Shown piece after piece: positions 33,760 through 42,640 of a stretch of DNA of 64,000 bases; within the stretch, counting starts at the first letter, position 1; each line of letters begins with the position of its first letter. A program made the position numbers and the translations under genes. The DNA lies in NCBI GenBank assembly GCA_934352055.1, contig CAKRJY010000005.1:1-64000 (forward strand), given 5' to 3'. The DNA is from an uncultured Lachnospiraceae bacterium. Its GTDB lineage: Bacteria; Bacillota; Clostridia; Lachnospirales; Lachnospiraceae. Under the pieces are notes generated by a model. The model did no database searches and was not told where the DNA came from. It saw nothing but the letters and a program-made list of their open reading frames with translations.

Positions 33760-34713
33760 ATGGTTGAAAAAATTTTATTTCCGGTACTTATTTCATTTGG
33801 GATAGCAACATTTTTAGGTCCGATTGTTATTCCGTTTTTAAGAAGACTCAAAGTAGGGCAGACAGAACGTGAAGAACTGGAATCACATCAGATTAAGACG
33901 GGAACACCGACGATGGGTGGACTGATTATTTTGGCAGCAGTTGTGATTACATCACTGTTTTATATATCGCGCTATCCAAAGATCATTCCTATCTTATTTT
34001 TAACGGTAGGGTTTGGTGTGATTGGATTTTTAGATGATTATTTAAAAGTTGTATTGCGTCGTTCCGATGGTTTATTGGCATGGCAGAAGATGCTTCTTCA
34101 GATTGTTGTTACAACCATTTTTGCAGTATATCTGGTGCGTTATACGGATGTATCGCTTGCGATGCTGGTGCCATTTTCGGGTGGACAGTATATTGATCTG
34201 GGCTGGCTTGCGGTTCCACTATTATATTTTGCAGTGATTGGAACAGTAAATGGTGTGAATTTTACAGATGGTCTGGATGGTCTGGCATCGTCTGTTACCG
34301 TGCTTGTAGCTGTGTTCTTTACAGCTGTAGCTGTCGGTATGCACAGTGGTATTGAACCAATTACCTGCGCAGTTGTGGGAGCACTTCTGGGATTTTTATT
34401 GTTTAATGTTTATCCGGCAAGCGTTTTTATGGGAGATACCGGATCTCTGGCTCTTGGAGGTTTCGTGGCAGCAACAGCTTACATGCTGCAGATGCCACTG
34501 TTTATATTGATTGTGGGCTTGATTTATCTTGTGGAAGTTCTCTCCGTAATCATTCAGGTATCTTTCTTTAAGATTACGCATGGAAAACGAATTTTTAAGA
34601 TGGCACCGATTCACCATCATTTCGAACTTTCCGGTTGGTCAGAGACAAGAGTAGTTGCTGTTTTTTCTATTATTACAGCGCTGCTTTGCCTGGTTGGTTA
34701 CGCAGCATTGTAA
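33760..34713 (+). CDS. mraY: Phospho-N-acetylmuramoyl-pentapeptide transferase
   Basis: The 317-residue membrane enzyme makes lipid I. It has about ten hydrophobic segments and the MraY motifs GTPTMGGL, FLDDYLKVV, NFTDGLDGLA and, near the end, IHHHFELSGWSE. The start at 33760 follows AAGGAG by 5 bases; the in-frame ATG at 33736 has no site. The cluster continues with murD. Confidence 0.96.
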   Translation: MVEKILFPVLISFGIATFLGPIVIPFLRRLKVGQTEREELESHQIKTGTPTMGGLIILAAVVITSLFYISRYPKIIPILFLTVGFGVIGFLDDYLKVVLRRSDGLLAWQKMLLQIVVTTIFAVYLVRYTDVSLAMLVPFSGGQYIDLGWLAVPLLYFAVIGTVNGVNFTDGLDGLASSVTVLVAVFFTAVAVGMHSGIEPITCAVVGALLGFLLFNVYPASVFMGDTGSLALGGFVAATAYMLQMPLFILIVGLIYLVEVLSVIIQVSFFKITHGKRIFKMAPIHHHFELSGWSETRVVAVFSIITALLCLVGYAAL

Positions 34714-34740
34714 GATATAGGATAACGATGGAGGCAGATT

Positions 34741-36102
34741 ATGGATATTTCAAATAAGACATTTGTCGTAGTGGGGACAGGAAAAAGTGGTGTGGCAGCA
34801 GCCGAGCTTTTGCTGCGTCATGCAAAAAAAGTTTATTTATATGATGGAAACGAAGTACTTGATGTGGCAGCTTTTCGCAAGCAGCATCCTAGTCTGGAAG
34901 CAGTAGAACTGATTTTGGGAACACTCCCTGCAGAAATCGAAACGACACTTGATATCGCTGTTTTAAGCCCGGGAGTTCCACTTGATATTCCAGTTGTGGA
35001 ACAGATGAAAGCCCGGGGAATTTGCATCTGGGGCGAAATAGAACTTGCCTATGTTCTTGGCAAAGGAAAGGTTGTTGCAATTACAGGAACCAATGGAAAG
35101 ACCACAACAACGACGCTTGTTGGTCAGATTATGGCAAGACATTTTGCAAAGGTGCAGGTTGTAGGAAATATTGGTATTCCTTACACCAGTGTGGTGGAAG
35201 ATACGACGGAGGATACCGTTGTGGTTGCGGAAATCAGCAGCTTTCAGCTAGAGACAATTCAGACATTTGCACCGAAAGCGGCAGCAATTTTAAATATCAC
35301 ACCGGATCATTTGAACCGTCATCACACGATGGAGAATTATATTGCTGCAAAAGAGAGCATTGTGAAAAACCAAAGCAAAGAGGATGTCTGTGTACTGAAT
35401 TATAATGACGAAGTGCTGCGTGACTTTGGTAAAACTCTGGAACAAAACGTTATTTATTTTTCAAGTACAGAGGTTTTAGAGGAAGGCCTTTATCTGGATG
35501 GCAACGAAATTATGTGGGCAAGAAACGGCAGCAGGGAGTCAATTATTTCTGTAGAAGAACTGCATATTCTGGGGGCACATAATTATGAAAATGCGATGGC
35601 TGCGATTGCACTATGTGACGGCATGGGTGTGCCAATGCAAACAATCTGCGATGGACTTCGCGCATTCCATGCGGTAGAACATCGTATTGAGTTTGTCTGC
35701 AAAAAGAACGATATTGCGTTTTATAATGATTCTAAGGGAACCAATCCGGATGCGGCAATCAAGGGAATCTGTGCAATGAACCGAAGAACAGTTCTGATTG
35801 GTGGAGGATATGATAAGGAATCTACCTATGATGAATGGATTGACAGTTTTCAGGGGAAAGTCAAAAAATTGATTTTGATTGGTCAGACAGCACAAAAGAT
35901 TGCGGCATGTGCCGAGGCACATGGATTTACGGATTATGTGTTTGCAGATTCCTTGGAAGAAGCTATTACAATAGCATACGAGACAGCAGAACCGGGCGAA
36001 GCTGTGCTGTTGTCACCGGCTTGTGCCAGCTGGGGTATGTTTGATAATTATGAACAACGTGGAGATATCTTTAAGGAATATGTCAGAAATCTAAAGGAGT
36101 AG
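34741..36102 (+). CDS. murD: UDP-N-acetylmuramoylalanine--D-glutamate ligase
   Basis: The 453-residue Mur ligase adds D-Glu. It has an N-terminal Rossmann-like domain (VVGTGKSGVAAAELLL), an ATP-binding GTNGKTTTT at 116-124, NITPDHLNRH in the central domain, and the C-terminal ligase domain with EHRIEFV and SPACASWGMFDNYEQRG. GGAGG lies 7 bases upstream of the ATG. Confidence 0.96.
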   Translation: MDISNKTFVVVGTGKSGVAAAELLLRHAKKVYLYDGNEVLDVAAFRKQHPSLEAVELILGTLPAEIETTLDIAVLSPGVPLDIPVVEQMKARGICIWGEIELAYVLGKGKVVAITGTNGKTTTTTLVGQIMARHFAKVQVVGNIGIPYTSVVEDTTEDTVVVAEISSFQLETIQTFAPKAAAILNITPDHLNRHHTMENYIAAKESIVKNQSKEDVCVLNYNDEVLRDFGKTLEQNVIYFSSTEVLEEGLYLDGNEIMWARNGSRESIISVEELHILGAHNYENAMAAIALCDGMGVPMQTICDGLRAFHAVEHRIEFVCKKNDIAFYNDSKGTNPDAAIKGICAMNRRTVLIGGGYDKESTYDEWIDSFQGKVKKLILIGQTAQKIAACAEAHGFTDYVFADSLEEAITIAYETAEPGEAVLLSPACASWGMFDNYEQRGDIFKEYVRNLKE

Positions 36103-36105
36103 TAT

Positions 36106-37230
36106 ATGGAAAGAACCGTCACCGCGCAAAAGAAAAAAAAGAAGCGAAGCGGATCAAAGAAATTTATAGATTATACATTACTTCTGATCATCGTGTGTAT
36201 TCTGGGATTTGGGCTGGTTATGTTATATAGTACAAGTGCCTACAACGCAACCCTGAAGTACGGAAATTCTATTTATTATTTGAAAAAACAGGTAATAGCA
36301 GCTTGTATGGGATTTGCAGTGATGTATTTCTGTATTAAAGTGGATTACCATTTTTTTGCCCGTTTTGCAGGCATAGCTTATCTTGCGGCAACCATTCTTT
36401 GTCTGGCGGTTAACTTTGTCGGAAGCAGTAGCCATGGTTCGTCCCGTTGGCTCAATATCTTTGGCGTTTCCTTTCAGCCATCAGAGTTGGCAAAGATTGC
36501 GGTGATATTGTATCTTGCAGTGGTGATTAGCAAACGACCTATGGCAATGCGTACATTTCAGGGAAATGTAAAGCTGTTGGCAACGATTTTGCCGATTTTT
36601 TTGGTGGTAGCATACAATAACCTGAGTACGGCGATCATTATTGCCGGTATCGCATTTATTATGGTTTTTATTTCCAGCCCGAAAACAGCACCGTTCCTTC
36701 TTGGGGTGTTGGGGCTTGCAGCACTTGCACTGGTTTTTGTTTTTGGTACATATCGTCAGGAACGTTTACAGATCTGGCTGCATCCGGAAGATTTTGATAA
36801 AGGCTACCAGACATTACAAGGTCTTTATGCAATCGGATCAGGAGGCTTATTTGGCAAAGGACTAGGGGAGAGTATTCAAAAACTGGGTTTTGTACCGGAG
36901 GCACAGAATGATATGATCTTCTCAATCATATGCGAAGAGCTTGGTCTTTTTGGGGCAATCTGTGTGATTCTTATGTATATTATGCTGCTTTGGCGATTGC
37001 TTTTGATTGCAACAAATGCAAAGGATATGTTTGGTTCGTATCTGGTAATTGGCATCATGATTCATATTGCATTACAGGTCATCTTAAATATTGCCGTTGT
37101 AACAAATTCCATGCCAAACACCGGTGTGACGCTTCCGTTTATCAGTTATGGTGGTACGTCAATTATGTTTTTGATCGCAGAAATGGGCGTTGCGCTGAGT
37201 GTATCAAAGGATGCACATGTGGAAACATAG
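36106..37230 (+). CDS. ftsW: SEDS-family glycosyltransferase (FtsW/SpoVE-type)
   Basis: The 374-residue polytopic protein has about ten hydrophobic segments and the SEDS motifs: FQPSELAKIA, NDMIFSIICEELG and PNTGVTLPFISYGGTS. It polymerises lipid II together with a class B PBP. It starts only 3 bases after the murD stop. Whether it is the vegetative FtsW or the sporulation SpoVE cannot be told from sequence. Confidence 0.92.
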   Translation: MERTVTAQKKKKKRSGSKKFIDYTLLLIIVCILGFGLVMLYSTSAYNATLKYGNSIYYLKKQVIAACMGFAVMYFCIKVDYHFFARFAGIAYLAATILCLAVNFVGSSSHGSSRWLNIFGVSFQPSELAKIAVILYLAVVISKRPMAMRTFQGNVKLLATILPIFLVVAYNNLSTAIIIAGIAFIMVFISSPKTAPFLLGVLGLAALALVFVFGTYRQERLQIWLHPEDFDKGYQTLQGLYAIGSGGLFGKGLGESIQKLGFVPEAQNDMIFSIICEELGLFGAICVILMYIMLLWRLLLIATNAKDMFGSYLVIGIMIHIALQVILNIAVVTNSMPNTGVTLPFISYGGTSIMFLIAEMGVALSVSKDAHVET

Positions 37231-37244
37231 AGGGGTAATATGGA

Positions 37245-38021
37245 ATGAAGAAAAAGCATGAGGAACAAAAAAGACCGCAAAAGAAAAAAAGAAGATTTTC
37301 CAAATTTCGATTTTATTTTTTAAATATATTTCTGGCAGTTGTTATCATATGCATCATCGCAGCAATGGCGATTTATGCTTTTTGTACGGTTCATACGGTG
37401 AAAGTAAAAGGAAATACCATTTGTTCGGAGGATGAAATCAAGCAGCAGGTGTTGGATGATTCGTATTCCAAGAACACGGTATATGCTTTCGTAAAAAATC
37501 TTGTAAAACCGAAAACAGACATTCCGTTTGTGGAAAAAGTGAATGTCAAATTAAAAGGATACGATGCACTTGAGATTGATGTCACAGAAAAGAAACTGTT
37601 TGGCTGTATTTTACTTGCAGATAACCAAATGGCATATTTTGATGAGAATGGACAAGTTGTTGAAATCTCAGACCGCGTCGTTGAAAATGTGATGCAGGTG
37701 TCCGGCGTGACGCTGGAAAAAGCAAACGTTGGCAGTAAAGTGGGACTCAAAAAAGATCAGTTGTCGTTTATGCTGAACCTGTTGAAAATATTGAAAAAAT
37801 ATGAGATTGGAATCAGTAGTCTCAGCTTTGATGAACGAGGGCGGATTTTGGTTGCATATGGAGGAATTGTCATTAATGTAGGAGACAAATCCTATCTGGA
37901 AGAAAAAATTATGCGTCTGCCACATATTCTGCCGAATATAGAGGGACAGTCAGGAATACTACATTTAGAAAACTGGACACCGGATAACACAGATATTGTG
38001 TTTGAAAGAGCCAAAGAGTAG
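37245..38021 (+). CDS. ftsQ: Cell-division protein FtsQ/DivIB
   Basis: The 258-residue protein has a very basic N-terminal tail (residues 2-22), one membrane segment (about 25-47) and an extracytoplasmic POTRA domain starting HTVKVKGNTICSEDEIKQQV, followed by the FtsQ domain. It links FtsL to the divisome. It follows ftsW directly: murG and murB, often found here, are absent. Confidence 0.9.
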   Translation: MKKKHEEQKRPQKKKRRFSKFRFYFLNIFLAVVIICIIAAMAIYAFCTVHTVKVKGNTICSEDEIKQQVLDDSYSKNTVYAFVKNLVKPKTDIPFVEKVNVKLKGYDALEIDVTEKKLFGCILLADNQMAYFDENGQVVEISDRVVENVMQVSGVTLEKANVGSKVGLKKDQLSFMLNLLKILKKYEIGISSLSFDERGRILVAYGGIVINVGDKSYLEEKIMRLPHILPNIEGQSGILHLENWTPDNTDIVFERAKE

Positions 38022-38054
38022 TGTGGATAAATTTCAATTTTTTTGAAAAATAGG

Positions 38055-38083
38055 TTGATAAATTATAGGAAAATAGATATTAT
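38055..38083 (+). promoter_or_regulatory. Promoter of ftsZ
   Basis: TTGATA (38055-38060), 17 bases, TATTAT (38078-38083). A small hairpin GCTTTATGG/CCATAAGC lies in the leader (about 38109-38130). Confidence 0.65.
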
Positions 38084-38166
38084 AGACTATATGGATTTGT
38101 AGAATAGGCTTTATGGGTCAGACCATAAGCTGTTTTGAGATAGGAAATAGAAGGAGGATCAAGACC

Positions 38167-39405
38167 TTGCTTGAAATTATGACGAATGAAGCAGATACCA
38201 GCGCTAAGATAATCGTAATCGGTGTAGGTGGTGCAGGTAATAATGCTGTAAATAGAATGATTGATGAAAATATTGCGGGTGTGGAGTTTATCGGAATTAA
38301 TACCGATAAGCAGGCATTAGCACTTTGCAAAGCGCCAACATTGATTCAGATTGGTGAGAAATTGACAAAAGGGTTAGGTGCAGGAGCACAACCTGAGATT
38401 GGACAGAAGGCAGCAGAAGAGACAGCAGAAGAAATCGCTGCGAATGTCAAGGGCGCTGATATGGTATTTGTTACTTGTGGTATGGGAGGCGGAACCGGAA
38501 CAGGTGCTGCACCTGTTGTTGCTAAGATCGCTAAAGAACAGGGAATCCTTACCGTTGGTGTTGTAACAAAGCCTTTCAAATTCGAAGCAAAGACACGTAT
38601 GGTGAACGCAGAGTCTGGTATTGAGAGACTCAAAGAAAACGTAGACACCTTAATCGTTATTCCAAATGATAAACTGTTAGAGATTGTGGATCGTAGAACC
38701 ACAATGCCGGAAGCATTAAAGAAGGCGGATGAAGTTTTACAGCAGGCAGTACAGGGAATTACAGACTTGATTAATCTGCCAGCATTGATCAATCTGGATT
38801 TTGCAGATGTACAGACCGTTATGAAGGACAAGGGTCTTGCACATATCGGTATCGGTACAGCTAAGGGTGATGAGAAAGCAACAGAAGCCGTTCGTATGGC
38901 AGTGGAAAGTCCACTTTTGGATACAACAATCAATGGTGCATCCCATGTCATCATCAATATTTCCGGAGATATTTCTCTTATGGATGCTAATGCAGCATCT
39001 ACATATGTTAAGGATCTTGCAGGAGATTCTGTTAATATTATCTTTGGTGCCAAATACGATGAATCTATGCCGGATGAAGCAACCATTACAGTTATTGCAA
39101 CCGGTTTGGAAGAGGCTACAGCTACAGCTCCAAAGCCATCCATGGGAAGTTCTATTTTGAACAATATGCAGTATGCAGGCAGTGTTACGACACCAAAGCC
39201 ATCGGTATCCGGTTTTGGCGCAGGCGTACACACACAGTCAAATGTAACACCAACACCTAGACCAGCTGTGACATCACAGACTACAGGTGCTACATCAAAT
39301 CCAATGACAGGATTTTCATCTTTAACAAAGCCACAGACACCGACAAGTACGGTAAAGCAGGAAGATATCAAAATTCCTGAATTTTTAAAGAATACAAGAA
39401 AATAA
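38167..39405 (+). CDS. ftsZ: Cell-division GTPase FtsZ
   Basis: The 412-residue tubulin homologue has the G-box GGGTGTGAAPVVA, the NTDKQAL loop and NLDFADVQTVM for the T7 synergy region, then a Thr/Pro/Ser-rich linker (about 325-395) and the conserved C-terminal peptide DIKIPEFLKNTRK. I choose TTG at 38167, since AAGGAGG lies 9 bases upstream; the first ATG after it (38179) is 21 bases away and the ATG at 38113 precedes the ribosome site. It has its own promoter in addition to possible read-through from ftsQ. Confidence 0.96.
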   Translation: MLEIMTNEADTSAKIIVIGVGGAGNNAVNRMIDENIAGVEFIGINTDKQALALCKAPTLIQIGEKLTKGLGAGAQPEIGQKAAEETAEEIAANVKGADMVFVTCGMGGGTGTGAAPVVAKIAKEQGILTVGVVTKPFKFEAKTRMVNAESGIERLKENVDTLIVIPNDKLLEIVDRRTTMPEALKKADEVLQQAVQGITDLINLPALINLDFADVQTVMKDKGLAHIGIGTAKGDEKATEAVRMAVESPLLDTTINGASHVIINISGDISLMDANAASTYVKDLAGDSVNIIFGAKYDESMPDEATITVIATGLEEATATAPKPSMGSSILNNMQYAGSVTTPKPSVSGFGAGVHTQSNVTPTPRPAVTSQTTGATSNPMTGFSSLTKPQTPTSTVKQEDIKIPEFLKNTRK

Positions 39406-39419
39406 TATAGCGGGCTTGT

Positions 39420-39453
39420 TTCGACATATTATATAAAGCCACTTCCTTATAAT
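39420..39453 (+). promoter_or_regulatory. Spo0A box and long-spacer promoter of spoIIGA-sigE
   Basis: A perfect Spo0A box TTCGACA (39420-39426) overlaps a -35-like TCGACA; after 21 bases comes TATAAT (39448-39453). The B. subtilis spoIIG promoter is also known for a 0A box over the -35 and an over-long spacer of 22. Initiation is expected at about 39460, inside the loop of the ftsZ terminator. Confidence 0.72.
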
Positions 39454-39481
39454 GATATTATCAAAAAGGAGGTGGCTTTTT
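39435..39481 (+). terminator. ftsZ terminator whose hairpin contains the spoIIGA Shine-Dalgarno
   Basis: AAAGCCACTTCCTT (39435-39448) pairs with AAGGAGGTGGCTTT (39466-39479) over 14 bp with one G-U pair; ATAAT/ATTAT extends inside. A T-run follows (39477-39481). The right arm is also the AAGGAGG ribosome site for spoIIGA. Confidence 0.85.
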
Positions 39482-40255
39482 ATTTATGTCGTTTATTTGG
39501 ATGTTTTGGTATTACAAAACCTGCTGCTTGACTTAGCAAGTCTGCTGGCACTTGGAATCTGGCAGAAAAAAAGTGTGTGCTGGTATCGTATTTTTTCGGC
39601 AGCAATCGTAGGGTGTGTTTTGGGAAGCGTGATGTATCTTTTTGTGCATCATTTTTACATCTATGTGATGGGGATTGTTTTGGTTGTGAATCCCTGCATG
39701 CTCTGGATTGCCTATGGAAAAAAGAAGCCAAAAGAATGTTTTGTCTGCTATTTTTATCTGGTCATCATCTATTGGGTGCTTGGAGGGATTGCATCGCTGC
39801 TTCTTTTATATCTTCCAAAACGAATGGATAGCATTTGTTTGCCGCTTGGCTGTGTTGTTTTATGCATCACAACGGTATGGGCATCATGGCATCAAAAAAA
39901 GCAGCGTCATCTGCGGCAGGTGGCATTTTTCGTTTGTGGTCATGTAGAAAAGATGGTTGCACTTGTGGATACAGGAAATTTGTTGCAGGATCCATATAGT
40001 GGTATGCCGGTCTGTGTGATTTCAGAGAAGTATCGGGATGTGTGGGAAATACCACAGGAAAAGGTGCGCTATGTTCCTTATGAGACAGTGGCAGGCAGAG
40101 CACTTATGGAAGCGGTTGTCGCGGATCGTTTTTTGATACAGGAGCAAGGAGATATGGTTTGTCAAAAAAAGGTGATGATTGGATTTGGTAAAGACTTGCT
40201 GTTTCAGGGGAAAAAATATCAGATGATATTACATAAAGATTTTTGTTGGGAGTAA
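39482..40255 (+). CDS. spoIIGA: Sigma-E processing protease SpoIIGA
   Basis: The protein of about 257 residues has five hydrophobic segments in its first 135 residues and an aspartic-protease-like C-terminal domain with VALVDTGNLLQDPYSGMPV (catalytic Asp) and later VPYETVAG. SpoIIGA cuts the pro-sequence from sigma-E after asymmetric division. The start is uncertain: AAGGAGG (39466-39472) lies 9 bases before an ATT (39482) that would give YVVYLDVLVLQN after Met, which matches the family N-terminus. The ATG at 39452 in frame lies before the ribosome site. sigE follows after 4 bases. Confidence 0.9.
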   Translation: MYVVYLDVLVLQNLLLDLASLLALGIWQKKSVCWYRIFSAAIVGCVLGSVMYLFVHHFYIYVMGIVLVVNPCMLWIAYGKKKPKECFVCYFYLVIIYWVLGGIASLLLLYLPKRMDSICLPLGCVVLCITTVWASWHQKKQRHLRQVAFFVCGHVEKMVALVDTGNLLQDPYSGMPVCVISEKYRDVWEIPQEKVRYVPYETVAGRALMEAVVADRFLIQEQGDMVCQKKVMIGFGKDLLFQGKKYQMILHKDFCWE

Positions 40256-40259
40256 GAAA

Positions 40260-40973
40260 ATGCATATATTGTTTCGATGGCTTACACGGGAAAAAATGGA
40301 ACTGCTTTACATTGGCGGATGCGATGTGCTGCCGGAACCATTAGATGCGAAAGAGGAACAACGCTGTATTGAAGCAATGAAGGAACAAAAGGACAAGGAG
40401 GCAAAGGAAAAGTTAATTGCGCATAATTTGCGTCTGGTTGTTTATATTGCAAAGAAATTTGATAACACCAAGGTGGGGGCGGAAGATTTGATTTCGATTG
40501 GAACCATTGGCTTGATGAAAGCAATTAATACTTTTGATACCTCAAAAAGTATCAAGTTGGCGACATATGCATCTCGCTGTATAGAAAATGAAATCCTGAT
40601 GTATTTACGAAAAAATAATAAGCAAAAACTGGAGGTATCGATTGATGAACCTTTGAATGTTGACTGGGACGGAAATGAATTGCTTCTGTCCGATATTTTA
40701 GGAACAGATGAAGATGTCATCTATCGGGATCTGGAGACGCAGGCGGATTTGAAGCTATTGCATCAGGCATTAAAGACCTTAAACGGACGGGAAAAAATGA
40801 TCATAGAGTTACGTTTTGGATTACATAATAAAGATGGTGAAGAATTGACACAAAAAGAAGTGGCTGATTTACTGGGGATTTCGCAGTCGTATATTTCTCG
40901 GCTGGAAAAGAAAATTATGAAGCGCTTGCAGCGGGAGATGATACGTCAGGAGAATAGTTGGAAAATGGTATAA
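40260..40973 (+). CDS. sigE: RNA polymerase sporulation sigma factor, pro-sigma-E
   Basis: The 237-residue sigma-70 protein has region 2 (NLRLVVYIAKKFDNTKVGAE, then DLISIGTIGLMKAI) and region 4 with LTQKEVADLLGISQSYISRLEKK. The N-terminus ends in LLYIGGCDVLPEPL, which aligns with the YYIGGSEALPPPL region at the SpoIIGA cut site of B. subtilis, so a pro-peptide of about 16 residues is likely, shorter than the 27 in Bacillus. It directs mother-cell genes. GGAG in the end of spoIIGA is the ribosome site. Confidence 0.95.
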   Translation: MHILFRWLTREKMELLYIGGCDVLPEPLDAKEEQRCIEAMKEQKDKEAKEKLIAHNLRLVVYIAKKFDNTKVGAEDLISIGTIGLMKAINTFDTSKSIKLATYASRCIENEILMYLRKNNKQKLEVSIDEPLNVDWDGNELLLSDILGTDEDVIYRDLETQADLKLLHQALKTLNGREKMIIELRFGLHNKDGEELTQKEVADLLGISQSYISRLEKKIMKRLQREMIRQENSWKMV

Positions 40974-41038
40974 AATAGATGAAAAATGTTGTATAATAAG
41001 AAAAACATAAGTAACGTTTTCTGACGATTGGAGGGCAT

Positions 41039-42640
41039 ATGATTATTGAATTTTTGGGGGCCGCACATGAGGTGACGGGAAGTTGCCATTATGTCGAGGT
41101 AGGAGACAAGAAGTTTCTTGTTGATTGTGGTATGGAACAAGGACCGGATATTTATGAGAATCAGGAGATCCCGGTGCAGGCAAGCAGTATAGATTATGTG
41201 TTTGTGACACATGCACATATCGATCATTCCGGTTTGCTGCCACTGCTGTATGCGCATGGATTTCGTGGTCAGATTTATGCGACTGAGGCAACCACGGAAT
41301 TGTGTAATATTATGTTAAAGGATAGTGCGCACATACAGACGTTTGAAGCAGAGTGGAAAAACAGAAAGGCAAGACGTGCAGGCAGACCGGAAATTACTCC
41401 ACTGTACACCGTTGAGGATGCAGCTGGCGTTATGGAGTTGTTTGTGCCAATGCATTATCATGAAAAGCTTCAGGTGTGTGATGAAATCAGTGTACGCTTT
41501 GTGGATGCAGGACATTTGCTTGGTTCGTCATCCATTGAAATCTGGCTGACAGAAGAGGGAGAACAGAAAAAAATTGTCTTTTCCGGTGATATTGGACAGG
41601 GAAATAAGCCGCTGATCAAGGCTCCGGAATATATTGAAGAGGCAGATTATGTGTTGGTGGAATCTACGTATGGGGATCGTGTACATGAAGCACCAATTGA
41701 TTTTGCAAAAGCGCTTGCAGATGTGATGCGTCAGACTTTCCAGGCAGGAGGAAATCTGGTTATCCCGGCGTTTTCCGTTGGCAGAACGCAGGAAATGCTC
41801 TATTTCATCCGCAGAATTAAGGAAGAGGGCATGCTCTCAGATTTAGAGGATTTTGAGGTGTATATGGACAGTCCGCTTGCAGTGGAAGCGACTGCAGTTT
41901 TTCATAGCAATGTGGCAGAATGCTTTAGTGAGGAAGCAAAAGAAATCATCGCGGCAGGAAAAAATCCGATTCGTTTTCCGGGACTGAAAATGGCAGTTAC
42001 AAGTGATGAATCTAAAATGATTAATTTTGATATGAAACCAAAAGTTATCATTTCCGCTTCCGGAATGTGTGAGGCGGGTCGTATCCGTCATCATCTGAAA
42101 CATAACTTATGGCGTCCGGAATGTACCATTCTCTTTGTGGGATATCAAGTGCCGGGTACTTTAGGTTTTCATCTGCTAAATGGTGCTAAGGAAGTAAAGC
42201 TTTTTGGCGAGACCGTACATGTAGAAGCACGTATTGAAAATTTGCCGGGAATCAGCGGACATGCGGACCGGAATCAGCTGCTTACCTGGATAGGTCATTA
42301 CACCTCAGCTCCGGAAAAAGTCTTTGTTGTACATGGGGAGGATGCAGTATGTGACTCGTTTGCAAGAGCCATCCATGAGCAGTATGGATACGATGCACTT
42401 GCACCATATTCGGGAGACCGCTTTGATCTTGTTACAGGTATGTGTATTGAGGAAGGCAATCGCAAACTTATTCAGAAAAAGAAAGAATCTTCCAAAGCGT
42501 CCACAAATGTCTTTGCAAGGCTTTTGGCAGCGGGAGAACGTTTGCTTCGCGTTATACATGGATGCGAGGGAATGCCAAACAAAGAACTTGCAAAGTTTGC
42601 AGACCAGATCAATGCACTGAGTGACAAGTGGAGCAAGTAA
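41039..42640 (+). CDS. Beta-CASP metallo-beta-lactamase-fold hydrolase (CPSF-like)
   Basis: The 533-residue protein has the metal motif THAHIDHSG (His58, His60, Asp62, His63), HLLGSSS, FSGDIG and ESTYGDR. It also has the beta-CASP part with SASGMCEAGRIRHHL and PGISGHADRNQL. Such proteins are RNA endo- or exonucleases related to CPSF-73; the substrate here is unknown. GGAGGGCAT precedes the ATG. It sits between sigE and an inverted sigG, and its last 32 bases overlap the 3' end of sigG on the other strand. Confidence 0.92.
   Translation: MIIEFLGAAHEVTGSCHYVEVGDKKFLVDCGMEQGPDIYENQEIPVQASSIDYVFVTHAHIDHSGLLPLLYAHGFRGQIYATEATTELCNIMLKDSAHIQTFEAEWKNRKARRAGRPEITPLYTVEDAAGVMELFVPMHYHEKLQVCDEISVRFVDAGHLLGSSSIEIWLTEEGEQKKIVFSGDIGQGNKPLIKAPEYIEEADYVLVESTYGDRVHEAPIDFAKALADVMRQTFQAGGNLVIPAFSVGRTQEMLYFIRRIKEEGMLSDLEDFEVYMDSPLAVEATAVFHSNVAECFSEEAKEIIAAGKNPIRFPGLKMAVTSDESKMINFDMKPKVIISASGMCEAGRIRHHLKHNLWRPECTILFVGYQVPGTLGFHLLNGAKEVKLFGETVHVEARIENLPGISGHADRNQLLTWIGHYTSAPEKVFVVHGEDAVCDSFARAIHEQYGYDALAPYSGDRFDLVTGMCIEEGNRKLIQKKKESSKASTNVFARLLAAGERLLRVIHGCEGMPNKELAKFADQINALSDKWSK

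Noticed and set aside
38346..39371. A 341-codon open frame on the minus strand opposite ftsZ
   Set aside because: It is antisense to a clearly coding ftsZ, has low-complexity composition and no ribosome site; long antisense frames arise from codon bias.
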